From: Pegoplata infirma
Taxonomy: Eukaryota; Arthropoda; Insecta; Diptera; Anthomyiidae
NCBI GenBank assembly: GCA_963921195.1
Contig: OY992538.1
Coordinates: 236,027,462 to 236,091,461 of the forward strand
Length of the DNA stretch: 64,000 bases
Direction: 5' to 3'
The position numbers and the translations under genes were made by a program. The number at the start of each line of letters is the position of its first letter. Position 1 is the first letter of the stretch. The notes under the pieces are model-generated. The model searched no databases. It was not told where the DNA came from and saw only the letters and a program-made list of their open reading frames with translations. Shown here piece by piece: positions 11,485-21,732 of this stretch.

Positions 11485-11836
11485 CACGCAAAGAAGAAAT
11501 ATGATTGTGGCAACCATAATTAAATAGATTAATATTTTTGCAGCAATCATAATATGATTGCAACAACAATTTTATAATTGCTGTTAACATATTCAGCCTT
11601 ACCACAGGAAAACAAAATAAATTAAAAATCGACTTTTAGTTTTATTTCCATACAAATTATTTTTGTTTTTAAAATCGACTTTCAAAAACTGTATAGAAAA
11701 TTGGAAATTTAAAATAAAACTTTTGTTTAAATAGACTTTTTAGTTTTCTTTGGTACAGGCCATTATATTACAAATTTCCAACATAATATGACGTTCTTAA
11801 ATTATGCTTGCTACAATCATATCTCTTCTCTGAGTG
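11485..11836. mobile_element. TA-type MITE in duplication copy 1
   Basis: TA at 11483-11484 and 11837-11838 flank CACGCAAAGAAGAAATATGA ... ATCATATCTCTTCTCTGAGTG, giving TIRs of about 20 bp with mismatches. Internal GCAACCATAATTA words pair with TTATAATTGC words. Relative to the sister copy (15710-15961, 252 bp) it contains an extra stretch of roughly 180 bp at 11595-11775, which includes the dispersed repeat 11622-11758. Confidence 0.75.
11622..11758 (-). repeat. Dispersed 135-bp repeat
   Basis: Reverse complement of 19245-19377 with roughly 85 to 90% identity by eye. Both start GTACCAAAGAA and contain AACAAAAGTTTTATT, AAGTCGATTTTAAAAACAAA and AATTTGTATG-AAATAAA. It is absent from the second duplication copy, so it was gained after the duplication or lost there. 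The element type is unknown. Confidence 0.7.
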
Positions 11837-12153
11837 TAGCGAAACCACAATAATTACTCAGCGACGCTGATAGAACACCTTAGTTCTCATCGCGATTTGT
11901 ATTATTTGCTTAAGGTCGACATTCGAAAACGTTTTCAAGCTCTCGAAGACATTTCTGCATATAAGCCGCCTGGCTTCGCAGGGTTAGTTAAGATGAAATG
12001 TTAAAATAATTTTGAAAATAAAAATTTTAAGAAAAAAATTTCTGCCTAATATGTGCAGGCGGGTTCTGGCCAATGTAGGACATTGGCAAATAATATGTTC
12101 GACCGTTTCCATTGTGTAAAGTTAGTCGTCCCTCCTACAGCTGGTAATATCAT

Positions 12154-12869
12154 CCCAGTTGGAAAATGTATCACTGAGGAAATTTCCACAGTGATTCCTT
12201 GAGGAAATGTCTTCAGGTTATGACAAATCATAGGTAATCCTTGATATCATGTCCTTAGATTGTCAGCACTGAATGTTTGCTTTAAGAGTGTGGAAAATTC
12301 CTCTAAGACGTCTAAAAGGAAATGCCTTCAGAATAGCAGTATTTTAAATTAGAATTTTAAATCTAGGCAACTCTTCAATTCACAAGAAAAAAATGGCAAT
12401 ATTGTCGATTTATTTAAAATAAAATCAAAATCTAACAAGTAGATTAAAAGTAATAAATATACAAACACTTTTCAAAATAAAGTTTGAAACAAGTAGTTAG
12501 GTGTGGGACTAATAAACTGGAGGTTCCAGGTTCAAATCCAGTTGGGACTAAAAAAGGCGAAAAGTTTTTTCTAAATATGAGAAAGATAATTTATAAAAGA
12601 AAATGAATAAAAGTATAAACTAAAGGAAATACGATTTTTTTTTTGGATTTTCGCATGACCTACGTCAGACATTTCCCCAAAGAAGTCTTAGGTGACATGT
12701 CCCCAGAAGGTCAGCCTTGACCACTGCTGACTTTGAGTGAGGACATTTTGAAAATTTGTATGAAACTGTCCTCAACCCAGTACATAGAGATGTCGTGTGG
12801 ATGTCAGCAGTGACTCTGACATGTCACCGCTCCGTCACTGAGAATGGCTCGAGGACGTTGTCAACTGGG
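12154..12869. mobile_element. CCC...GGG TIR element in duplication copy 1
   Basis: Ends CCCAGTTGGAAAATG and GACGTTGTCAACTGGG form short TIRs (the sister copy has GCCAACTGGG). Flanking text TCCTACAGCTGGTAA occurs on both sides (12134-12148 and about 12876-12895), so either the target was duplicated over more than a dozen bases or the surrounding relic is itself repeated. Internal text GAGGACATTTTGAAAATTTG is shared with the small element at 56153-56424. It also contains the tRNA-like segment at 12491-12550. Confidence 0.55.
12491..12550 (+). other. tRNA-like sequence (decayed; possible SINE head)
   Basis: AAGTAGTTAGGTGTGGGACT is followed by AATAAACTGGAGGTTCCAGG and TTCAAATCC. The GGTTCAAATCC block matches the tRNA B-box (GGTTCRANTCC) and spacing from an A-box-like TAGTTAGGTGTGG is right. 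T-arm pairing is poor and no acceptor stem is found, so this is not a functional tRNA. The same sequence lies in the second copy at 16599-16658. Confidence 0.4.
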
Positions 12870-14269
12870 ATCGCATCTCCTACAGCTGGTAACAGAAATA
12901 AGGCCCATTTCTTATAAGGGTTCAAGTTGAAAAAATGCAGAAGAAATTTTTAATTTCTAAAAATTATAGACATTTCTGGTATTCCCATACCGGTTTCAAA
13001 CACTCCAGCTAGTGTTATCATCAGTAAGATTTTAAATGTCGGTTTGTCTCCTTTCTATGATAACCTATATGACAGTGCCCGGTGATCACTCTTCTACTGA
13101 TCGTACTTTTTGTTAGCACTCTCCACTTCTGTTAGCCATTGTAGTGTTCAGATTATCGCGTAGCGATCTGAAGTACTGAATTGGTGGATCACTGATAAAC
13201 AAATATTCAAAATCAACAAAAAATAAAATTAAAATAAAAAAAATTTCGAAAAATTTTTGTTTTTGCTAATGGTTTAAGGTCGTTGATTAAAGTTTATATG
13301 ACCAGTTTTTAAGAAAAACAAAAAAAATTATCAAAGTAAAAATTGTACCCCATATTACCCTTGTAGAATCAGAACTTCCTAAAAGTTTTTTTAACAGATT
13401 TTTTTCCGCCGGAAGATTTTGCTTTATAAAATCGCAAAATTTTTTGATTAGAGTTCTACGAGTACATTTCAAAAATCCAGTTTTTATTACCATTTTTTCA
13501 GGAAATCGAAAAGGTACCAAGTACACTTTTTTTTCTCTTAGCACACAAATTTTCGAAAAGTACTTTTTAATAATATTTTTTTTCGCTGATCCAAGATTCC
13601 ATTTTTTAAGTATCTAGAACCCTAATTTCAGGTGTTAGAAAAGTATCAAGTACCTATTTACCACACTTAAATCTGAATTTCCAAAAAGTACCTTTTTCAG
13701 AACGTTTTTTTCGAGGGAGGATCCCAAATTTGAATCTTATGTTTCTTTGCATAAAATTCTTTAAGGAGAAAGAAAAATATACCAAAGTACACATTTCCCC
13801 CCTTTTGCATGTTTTCACCCATTAGTCTTACAACACACATTGGGTTGAATGAGAGGCAAAGTGGCGCTTTATTCAGGGAAGCAGTAATTATAACATATAA
13901 TATTTTTTAATTGATGAATGATAAATAATACATTTGAAAGCACCCTTTTAAAGAGAAAACATGTGGTTTTTATTTATTTTTAACCTGTCAGAATTTTTTT
14001 AGTGTTTCTTGAATATTGAACTTGATTCACAATTTAAGCTGTAACTTTTAAACCAAAAGCGATAATTTGATAAATACAGTTGCAAATTAAAGTATTTTTA
14101 ATGCGATAATAAAAATTTAAAACAATAAAAAATAAATATGTGTTAATACTTGCATAAAATTTGTTCAAATTCGGATTTTTGTGTTACACCAAATTTAAAA
14201 TTTTCCATAAAAAAGTCAGGAAAGTTGTAATTCTGAACTATTATTATCATATTTGTCAGATATTATATT

Positions 14270-14412
14270 ACACCACCCAGAGACATCTGCTAACCCCACC
14301 CCCGCCCCCTTCTCATTCCCCACAAAAACCGTCCCTGTCATTTTTATATTTTTTGCTTGTTGGAGGGTATCAAAGATTTGGCACAGCCGAATTTTAAACC
14401 CTTACTTGTTTA
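14270..14412 (+). mobile_element. HINE-B 3'-end fragment
   Basis: A C-rich patch (CCCCACCCCCGCCCCCTTCT) and AAAACCGTCCCTGTCATTTT lead to TGTTGGAGGGTATCAAAGAT, the hairpin text TTGGCACAGCCGAATTTTAA and the end ACCCTTACTTG. It corresponds base by base to the reverse of 7228-7340. The two open frames that cross it are by-products. Confidence 0.7.
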
Positions 14413-14429
14413 TATATAGCTTACAAAGA

Positions 14430-15065
14430 CCCACAAAAAAGGTCTAGACCACTAATACTTATGTATTTTTACCTTCTAAATTCAATTCCGCGATCAGAAT
14501 TAAATTCTATCGTTGGGTTTTTCTCTAATTTACAAGGAAAGTCCCCAAAAGTGAACTGACCTGATTTCCTTGTTAATTTGACTAACAATAAGTTAACATT
14601 TTTTAAAATTTTATTTCGGTATGTAATGTTCAAGTCTGATTTATTACGAAGAAAATAAGATCTTTTTTCATAAAATCCATCAAAAATTGCATAAGTTACT
14701 AGCATTTTAACAAAAATGCATTGATTCACAACATAAATACAACTGTTTTTGTATAAAACTGAAATAACGCGTTTTTGTTCAAATGCATGTAACTTCTGCT
14801 ATTTTTGACGGATTTTATTTAAAATACTCTTGTTTTCTACGTAATAAATCAGACTTGGACCTTACATACAGAAATAAAATAAAAAAAATTTCGTAACTTT
14901 GTCAAATTCACAAGGAAATTAGGTGGGTTCACTTTGCGGACTTTCCTTGTAAATCTCAGGAAACCCCAACTATAGAAATCAATTCTGATGGCAGAATCAA
15001 TTTAAGAAGGTCAAAATACATAAGGATAAGTGGGTCTAGTTTCTGGGTCAGAAACTTTTTTGTGA
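14430..15065. repeat. Near-perfect long hairpin, about 300-bp arms
   Basis: The left arm (from about 14430) has GGTCTAGACCACTAATACTT, TCTAATTTACAAGGAAAGTC and AAGTCTGATTTATTACGAAG. The right arm (to about 15065) has the inverse: CGTAATAAATCAGACTTGGA, GACTTTCCTTGTAAATCTCA and GGATAAGTGGGTCTAG. The arms diverge by roughly 15% and meet near 14750 with almost no loop. It sits inside the 1.8 kb TIR element. Confidence 0.85.
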
Positions 15066-15709
15066 TGAAGTGTTATTGAAGCCACCGTATTTTTTTTCAT
15101 AAATCTTAAATAAAAAAATAACGGCATTAAACGCGGACGTTTTTTTTTTCTTTTAAATTAAAGCTTATACTATATGCTTTATCATCACAATGTATAAGCA
15201 ATAACAAACTCTTACATTTTTTTTTATATTCCATCAAGTATTAAAAATACTCCAATTTTGGAACATTTTACAAAAAAATTTCAAAAATATTTTTAAAAAA
15301 TTTTCAAGAAACAAAAAACAGAAATGTATTTGAAAATGCCTGAAGTTGATGGTTCCATAATAAAAAAATTACCTTTGAATGAATAAATACCAAAAAAAAA
15401 ATCTAGAAATAAGTTGATTTTCAATTTTTAGCACCATATTCAAAAACACAAAAAATTATTTGATTTTGACGGCGGATTGCAAGAAAAGTAAACAACTCAG
15501 AATAATAATTGTGACAGATTTTTTAGTGTAATTTTATATACTTTAACCCTAAATTAATAATTTTTGTAAAAAAATTTTTTTCAGTTTTGAATAAAGCGCC
15601 ACTTTTGATCCATTTCAACCCAACGTGCCCTGGTTAGAATCGATCATGGATAGGTTAGGTTTTGAGGTGGAGCAGTCAAAGACTTCTCACATAGACCGGA
15701 TAGTCCATA

Positions 15710-15961
15710 CACGCAAAGAAGAAATATGGTTGTGGCAACCATAATTAAAGAGAGTCATATTATGATTGAAAATTTTATCATAACTTGTTTGTGGCAACCA
15801 TAACATTTTTGCAGCAATCATGTTATGATCCTTAATTTGGGACCATAATATGATTGCAGCAATAATTTTATAATTGCTGTAAACATATTATGTTACAATT
15901 TTTAATCATAACATGACGTTCTTAAATTATGCTTGCTACAATCATATCTCTTCTCTGAGTG
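15710..15961. mobile_element. TA-type MITE in duplication copy 2
   Basis: TA-flanked, 252 bp: CACGCAAAGAAGAAATATGG ... ATCATATCTCTTCTCTGAGTG. Inside, GTGGCAACCATAA occurs twice and pairs with TTATGATTG words. It likely shows the element without the extra segment seen at 11595-11775. Confidence 0.75.
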
Positions 15962-16278
15962 TAGCGAAACCACAATAATTACTCAGCGACGCTGATAGAA
16001 CACTTTAGTTCTCATCGAGATTTGTATTATTTGCTTAAGGTCGACATTCGAAAACGATTTCAAGCTCTCGAAGACATTTCTGCAGATAAGCCGCCTGGCT
16101 TCGCAGGGTTACTTAAAATGAAATGTTAAAATAATTTTGAAAATAAAAATTTTAAGAAAAAAATGTCTGCCTAATATGTGCAGGCGGGTTCTGGCCAATG
16201 TAGGACATTGGCAAATAATATGTTCGACCGATTCCACAGTGTTAGGTTAATCGCCCCTCCTACAGCTGGTAATATCAT

Positions 16279-16943
16279 CCCAGTTGGAAAATGTGTCACT
16301 GAGGAAATTTCCACAGTGATTCCTTGATTAAATGTCTTCAGGTTATGACAAATCATAGGTAATCCTTGATGACATGTCCTAACATTGTCAGCACTGAATT
16401 TTTGCCTTAAGAGTGTGGAAAATTCCTCTAAGACGTCTAAAAGGAAATGTCTTCAGAATAGCAGTATTTTAAATTAGAATTTTAAATCTAGGCAACTCTT
16501 CAATTTATTTTATCGACTTATTTAAAATAAAATCAAAATCTAACAAGTAGATTAAAAGTAATAAATATACAAACAATTTTCAAAATAAAGTTTGGAACAA
16601 GTAGTTAGGTGTGGGACTAATAAACTGGAGGTTCCAGGTTCAAATCCAGTTGGGACTAAAAAAGGCGAAAAGTTTTTCTAAATATGAGAAAGATATCTTA
16701 TAAAAGAAAATGGATAAAAGTATAAACTAAAGGAAATACGAAAGAAGAAGTCAAAGAAGTCTTACGTGACATGTCCCCAGAAGGTCAGCCCTGACCACTG
16801 ATGATTTTGAGTGAGGACATTTTGAAAATTTGTATGAAACTGTCCTCAACCCAGTTCATAGAGATGTCTTGTGGATGTCAGCAGTGACTCTGGCATGTCA
16901 CCGCTCCGTCACTGAGGATGGCTCGAGGACGTTGCCAACTGGG
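16279..16943. mobile_element. CCC...GGG TIR element in duplication copy 2
   Basis: CCCAGTTGGAAAATGTGTCA ... GACGTTGCCAACTGGG. It is about 50 bp shorter than copy 1 because a T-rich stretch near 12630-12680 is missing. It includes the tRNA-like segment 16599-16658. Confidence 0.55.
16599..16658 (+). other. tRNA-like sequence, second copy
   Basis: Identical in its core to 12491-12550 (AGTTAGGTGTGGGACTAATA, then GGTTCAAATCC). Same reading: a B-box-bearing decayed tRNA or SINE head, not a functional tRNA. Confidence 0.4.
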
Positions 16944-17547
16944 ATCGCATCTCCTACAGCTGGTAACAGAAATAAGGCCCATTTCTTATAAGGGTTCCCA
17001 TACCGGTTTCAAACACTCCAGCTAGTGTTATCATCAGTAAGATTTTAAATGTCGGTTTGTCTCCTTTCTATGATAACCTATATGACAGTGCCCGGTGATC
17101 ACTCTTCTACTGATCGTACTTTTTGTTAGCACTCTCCACTTCTGTTAGCCATTGTAGTGTTCAGATTATCGCGTAGCGATCTGAAGTACTGAATTGGTGG
17201 ATCACTGATAAACAAATATTCAAAATCCACAAAAAATAAATTTAAAAAAAAAAAAATTCAGAAAGTTTTTTGTTTTTGCTAATGGTTTAAGGTCGTTGAT
17301 TAAAGTTTATATGACCAGTTTTTAAGAAAAACAAAAAAAATTATCAAAGTAAAAATTGTACCCCATATTACCATTGTAGAATCAGAACTTCCTAAAAGTT
17401 TTTTTTAACAGATTTATTTCCGCCGGAAGATTTTGCTTTATAAAATCGCAAAAGTTTTTGATTAGAGTTCTACGAGTACATTTCAAAAATCCAGTTTTTA
17501 TTACCATTTTTTCAGGAAATCGAAAAGGTACCAAGTACACTTTTTTT

Positions 17548-18586
17548 ATACCCTCCACTCTAGTGATAGAGGGTATATATAAGTTTGTCATTCCGTTTGT
17601 AACACATCGAAATATTGGTCTAGGACCCCATAAAGTATATATATTTATGATCCTCGATCGATTTTAAGTCGATCTAGCGATGTCCGTCCGTCCGTCCGTC
17701 CGTCCGTCCGTCCGTCCGTCTGTCTGTCTGTCCGTCCGTAGAAAACACGCTAACTTTTGGAAGACTTTACAGAGGCTACTGAAGTTTGGCATATATGTTT
17801 GTCATTTACCTGGTTAGGTTGGTATTGCAATCCAGCCAAATCGGTCCAGTGGTTCAAAAGTTATGAGCAAAAGAGTAAATTTCGGCAAGGGTGTTTCACG
17901 AATTTACGAGATAAAAAACACGATAACTTTCGAAAGACAATAACGAGACTACTGAAGCTTGGCATGTATCTTTGTCGTTCCCCGGGTCTGTTTGGTTTTA
18001 AATTTCAGCTCAATCGGTCCAGTGGTTCAAAAGTTATAAGCGAAACCCTGAATTTCAGATTAGTTTCATCTAAAATGCCACGTGTTTTAACAAGTTTTAA
18101 AAGCACTGGTGGTAACTAAACAATGCTTTTCAAACTTGTTAAATTTTAAAGCAATGCTTTTTAAACTTGTTTAGTTTTGAAAGCATTGGTAACTTAAAAA
18201 GTACTCTCGAAAAAAATTTTACACTCAAAAAAATTTTTACACTCAAAAAAAAATTTTACACTCAAAAAAAAATTTATACAAAAAAAAATTTTTTTTTTTT
18301 TACAAAAATGACAATATTTTGTGTACATACTTACGTGCATTCATTCAGAAATATTTTTACAGTAAAAAATACATTACACTCGAAAAAAATTTTAAACTCA
18401 AAAAAAAAATTAGTACATTTTTTTTTTTTTTTTTAAATGACAAAAAAAAGAGTTTTTTACTCAAAATAAAATATATCTAATCAAAATTGTTAATTTTTTC
18501 ACGTTAAAAAATGTACTACCCTTTAAAAAATGCATTGTGGAGGGTATTCATAGATTCGGCAAAGTCGAATTTAACTTTTCTACTTG
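17548..18586 (+). mobile_element. HINE-A with defined empty site
   Basis: Complete copy: ATACCCTCCACTCTAG start, core, (GTCC)n (17682-17740), two 173-bp-type repeats, the GGAGGGTATTC subterminal repeat, hairpin ATTCGGC-AAA-GTCGAAT and end TCTACTTG. Comparison with 13525-13540 shows the target GTACAC-T8-CTCTTAG. Here it reads GTACAC-T7-[element]-T3-CTCTTAG. So insertion was within a T-run, with at most two extra T, and without a conventional target duplication. Confidence 0.92.
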
Positions 18587-18890
18587 TTTCTCTTAGCACA
18601 CAAATTTTCGAAAAGTACTTTTTAATAATATTTTTTTTCGCTGATCCAAGATTCCATTTTTTAAGTATCTAGAACCCTAATTTCAGGTGTTAGAAAAGTA
18701 TCAAGTACCTATTTACCACACTTAAATCTGAATTTCCAAAAAGTACCTTTTTCAGAACGTTTTTTTCGAGAGAGGATCCCAAATTTGAATCTTATGTTTC
18801 TTTGCATAAAATTCTTTAAGGAGAAAGAAAAATATACCAAAGTACACATTTCCCCCCTTTTGCATGTTTTCACTCGTTAGTCTTACAACA

Positions 18891-20072
18891 GCGGAAACCA
18901 ACCATCTTTGCAATTCAAAGAATTTGCTTTAAAATGGCATCGATTCGTTAGTGCATATTTTTGCATATTTTGTTGAAAATGCTTATTTTGCTATTATTTT
19001 GAAAAACTTGTCCTGCAAAAATTGTTTTTTTTTTCGTTAATAACACGATCCGACAAATATTAAAAAAAGTTGTTAAACACGAACTGGATAGTATACGTTT
19101 GAAACTAGAGACTAAATGTAGTAAAGCTGCATTTTCAGTTTTTCATTTCGTGATCGGTTTCCTTTTAAAAGGACTTCAAAGTTTTAAAGGATTAGATTTA
19201 AATAAATAAAAAATGGATCAAACGGTAACAAAAATTTTTGGCCCGTACCAAAGAAGAAGAGTCTATTTTAACAAAAGTTTTATTCTTAATTTAAAATTTT
19301 CTATACATTTTTTTTAAGTCGATTTTAAAAACAAAAACAATTTGTATGAAAATAAAATTAAAAGTCGGTTTTAAAATTATTTTAGTTTTCTATAGTAAAT
19401 TTTTAAATTATACATGACACCATATTAAAATTTTTACTTGGGTTTTATTTTTTTCAATACTCAAAGTATAGAACTACAAAAAAAAGTGTTGAAAATATAC
19501 AACATGTTTTGTTGTATAAAAGACATTCTATTCAACTATTATAGTGTAAATTAGAGTTTATTTTATTTAAGTTTTTTTTTTTACAAAATTTTTATATAGA
19601 TCTTGCATGGCGGCGGCAAGTCTTTTTTAAGTTTTTTGTTTTTGTATTTTATTTCAACGTATTTTTGGTTAAACATGCTCCAACGTTGGCCAACATATTT
19701 ACAACATTTGCCGTTGACATTGTTATTTTGAAAGGGGACAAAACTAAAAACAAAAAAAAATATAAATTGAAATTTATTTTTAAAATCATACTTAATATAA
19801 GGTAGAACTACTCGCACTCTTCTAAATGTGTAGTTAATGAATTTTTAAATTACAAAGTAATTTAGAGAAAATTGTCCAAAGTAATTTTTGTGTGTAAAAC
19901 AATTGATATAATGGGGAAGAAAATGACTAGAGAAAAATTAATGACAGACTCAGGAAATTAACGAAAAGTGATTTATTTTAGAGACGATTGAAACGAGACT
20001 AGGAAAGCAGACGAAACAGTAGATTTTCTATTAAAAGAATAAGGCAGTAGAAGTAGTGCTTTAATCTGATAA
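18891..20072. other. AT-rich spacer with one dispersed repeat
   Basis: No gene. At 19245-19377 lies the plus-orientation copy of the 135-bp dispersed repeat also found at 11622-11758. The remainder has no recognised structure; a 78-codon open frame on the minus strand (19581-19817) has no domain. Confidence 0.5.
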
Positions 20073-20303
20073 CCCGGCTAAAAATAATGTATACAAACTC
20101 ATGTACGATCATATATGCTAATTTATGTTAAGGGTGGGCCAATATATGATCGCATATTATCATATGTTTTACCATATATGGTCATATATTGAATAAGCGC
20201 CAATTTTAATATTTGTTCATATCTGATCATATATGTTTTCGAATTAATGATGTATGGTCAGATGTGTTCATATATGCTCATATACAATTAATTTTTAGCC
20301 GGG
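20073..20303. mobile_element. CCC-type MITE, 231 bp
   Basis: Perfect 13-bp TIRs CCCGGCTAAAAAT / ATTTTTAGCCGGG with AA on both outer flanks. The interior is full of CATATATG-like words (GATCATATATGC, CATATATGGTCATATATTG). Shares CGTATATGCTAAT-like text with the one-ended relative at 42794 and the element at 61613. Confidence 0.85.
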
Positions 20304-20469
20304 AAGGGGAACTATAGAGTTTTAGAGTTTTTATATATTTTTTAAAACTGTATATGTGATGACACTTGCAATAGCTCATATAATTAAATTTTGGAGATTT
20401 TTATATGCATCTGTTTTAATAATTATTTTTTTTTGCTGTTTGGCAGTTGTGTCAAACGAAGAGATAATA

Positions 20470-20750
20470 CAATTATTCTTCTTCTAATTCTCAACGAGTA
20501 TAGAGTTGAATATGTATTAATAATTTGGTTTTGAGCAATAGCAATTGTCATTAAAATTCACTATACTACCTTTAGTTTAGGTTTTTTTTTATATTTTGCT
20601 AAATATTCTTGACAAGATCTTCACGGGATCGAAACAAATGTTGTCTAAATCTGACCAATTCTTTAAGAATATCATGGTGTAATAAGTAAAGAAATATTAC
20701 CTCGATCAAGAATAAATCTACTCAAAATTTAATATATTTTTTTAACTTTT
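20470..20750 (+). repeat. D-family dispersed unit, diverged
   Basis: TATAGAGTTGAATATGTATT, TTGCTAAATATTCTTGACAA, AATATTACCTCGATCAAGAA and TAAATCTACTCAAAATTTAA follow the order of the D consensus. No coding capacity. Nothing recognisable lies between 20750 and 21080. Confidence 0.5.
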
Positions 20751-21148
20751 TGTATATTTAAATATTCGGTCAAATCGTAGTAAAAGGCTGGAATAATTTT
20801 CTTGAAAAAGGAATGTTAAAATGTTTCTATGAAACATTTTACGCAAGTATATGTAAATTAAAAAAAAAAAAAAACAACAACACGTTTTCAATTTTCTTAA
20901 TATTTTTTCCACAGGTCTAAAATTTTGAAGTGTACTATAGTAGTAAATTAATTTTCTATTTCAATGACTGGCAGTCTAGTCTACATTCCTCTTAAAATAA
21001 AAGTTGATAGGCCAGCATATGTACAATAGGGCGGCACTAAATTTATAAAAGTCTGTAAATTTTTAAAAAAAAATTTGTAATAAGTCTATCTGTGGAAAGC
21101 TCGCTGAAGTCCAAACCAAAAGAGGAATAGGTATGCCTTGCATTCGTA

Positions 21149-21658
21149 CACTCAAAATAATAACTCTGTTAAATTACAGAAAAACTCTGCTAATTTAACA
21201 GATTATACCATTCTTTTCCAGCTAGCAACATTTCTTGGTAATTTTACTATATAACTCTGTAAATGATTTTGACAAAAAAACTGTTAATTTACAGAGTTTC
21301 TAGTAAAATTATGGTTAAATAAAACACCATAAACAACAAAAATTGTTGGAACTTTTTAAACATTTTCTCCAAAAAATACATATAAAATTTTGGTGTTTTT
21401 TTTACAGAAAACTCTGTTTTTATCTATGAAATTAGGATTACGTAGAAATAAATAATAGAAATAAGTAATAAGTACAGATAAAACTTAAGATTACAGAGTT
21501 AAAAGTAATATTACAGAAGAAACTTTGTTTTTTTGTCACAACAAAATACAAAGTTTTTTCTTTAAATCTGTATTTTGACAGAAAACTCTGTCAAATATCT
21601 GTTGAATTGAGATTACAGTCATTTTACAGAGTATTTAACAGAGTTGTTATTTTGAGTG
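21149..21658. mobile_element. TA-type MITE, 510 bp
   Basis: TA target copies at 21147-21148 and 21659-21660. TIRs are about 25 bp: CACTCAAAATAATAACTCTG TTAAAT against ATTTAACAGAGTTGTTATTTTGAGTG. The interior repeats ACAGAGTT / AACTCTGT words in both orientations. No coding frame. Confidence 0.88.
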
Positions 21659-21732
21659 TAGGTTGGTAAAGGTCTTGAAAGGGCGAAATCGGTCAAGGGG
21701 GAAGTATCTTCCCTTCAAAAACTCAACCAACC

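Larger units (their letters stand above)
11405..13195 (-). pseudogene. Non-LTR retrotransposon remnant (C-terminal part of ORF2)
   Basis: Read on the minus strand, 12115-12050 encodes ETVEHIICQCPTLARTRL. This fits the conserved HxxxC end region that follows the RNase H domain in R1/I/Jockey-type reverse transcriptase proteins (known: ETVEHxLCxCPxLxxxR). Upstream, around 13095-13070, VITGHCHIG resembles the usual LTGHxxLN motif. The 3' side runs to about 11405. Stops, frame changes and two MITEs (11485-11836 and 12154-12869) break it. The reverse transcriptase domain is absent, so it is a 5'-truncated dead copy. Clade assignment is uncertain. Confidence 0.6.
11405..13835. repeat. Segmental duplication, copy 1
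   Basis: About 2.4 kb that recurs at 15628-18890 in the same orientation with small differences. Markers in order: CACATAGACCGGATGGTCCA, CTCAGCGACGCTGATAGAAC, GAGGTTCCAGGTTCAAATCC, GTCCCCAGAAGGTCAGCC, GATCACTCTTCTACTGATCG, GAAAAGTACTTTTTAATAAT and TTTTCACCCATTAGTCTTAC. Copy 1 has its own extras: 11595-11775 and about 12928-12990. It lacks the HINE insertion of copy 2; the intact target is at 13525-13540. Confidence 0.92.
13836..15627. mobile_element. 1.8 kb TIR element between the duplicated copies
   Basis: Imperfect TIRs of about 40 bp: left CACATTGGGTTGAATGAGAG ... TGGCGCTTTATTCA (13836-13874), right TGAATAAAGCGCCACTTTTG ... CAACCCAACGTG (15588-15627). It exactly fills the gap between the two duplication copies. 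Inside are a HINE-B 3' fragment (14270-14412) and a large hairpin (14430-15065). No transposase frame is recognised. No clear target duplication is seen, perhaps because the duplication breakpoints coincide with the element ends. Confidence 0.65.
15630..17215 (-). pseudogene. Non-LTR retrotransposon remnant, second copy
   Basis: Duplicate of the relic at 11405-13195. On the minus strand 16245-16180 reads ESVEHIICQCPTLARTRL, one residue different from copy 1 in the same conserved region. The upstream TGHCHIG stretch and the two MITEs (15710-15961 and 16279-16943) are present as well. It is non-functional for the same reasons. Confidence 0.6.
15628..18890. repeat. Segmental duplication, copy 2
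   Basis: Second copy of the 11405-13835 segment. It runs from TTAGAATCGATCATGGATAG to CGTTAGTCTTACAACA and then diverges (GCGGAAACCAACC against CACATTGGG). It carries all the same landmarks plus a 1,041-bp net insertion, the HINE-A at 17548-18586. Without that insertion it is about 2.2 kb. It lacks the copy-1 segments at 11595-11775 and 12928-12990. Confidence 0.92.

Noticed and set aside
13836..15627. Reading the CACATTGGG / CACGTTGGG ends as a second Transib
   Set aside because: The bases do not fit CACWRTG, no 5-bp duplication is present at the borders, and no transposase text was found.
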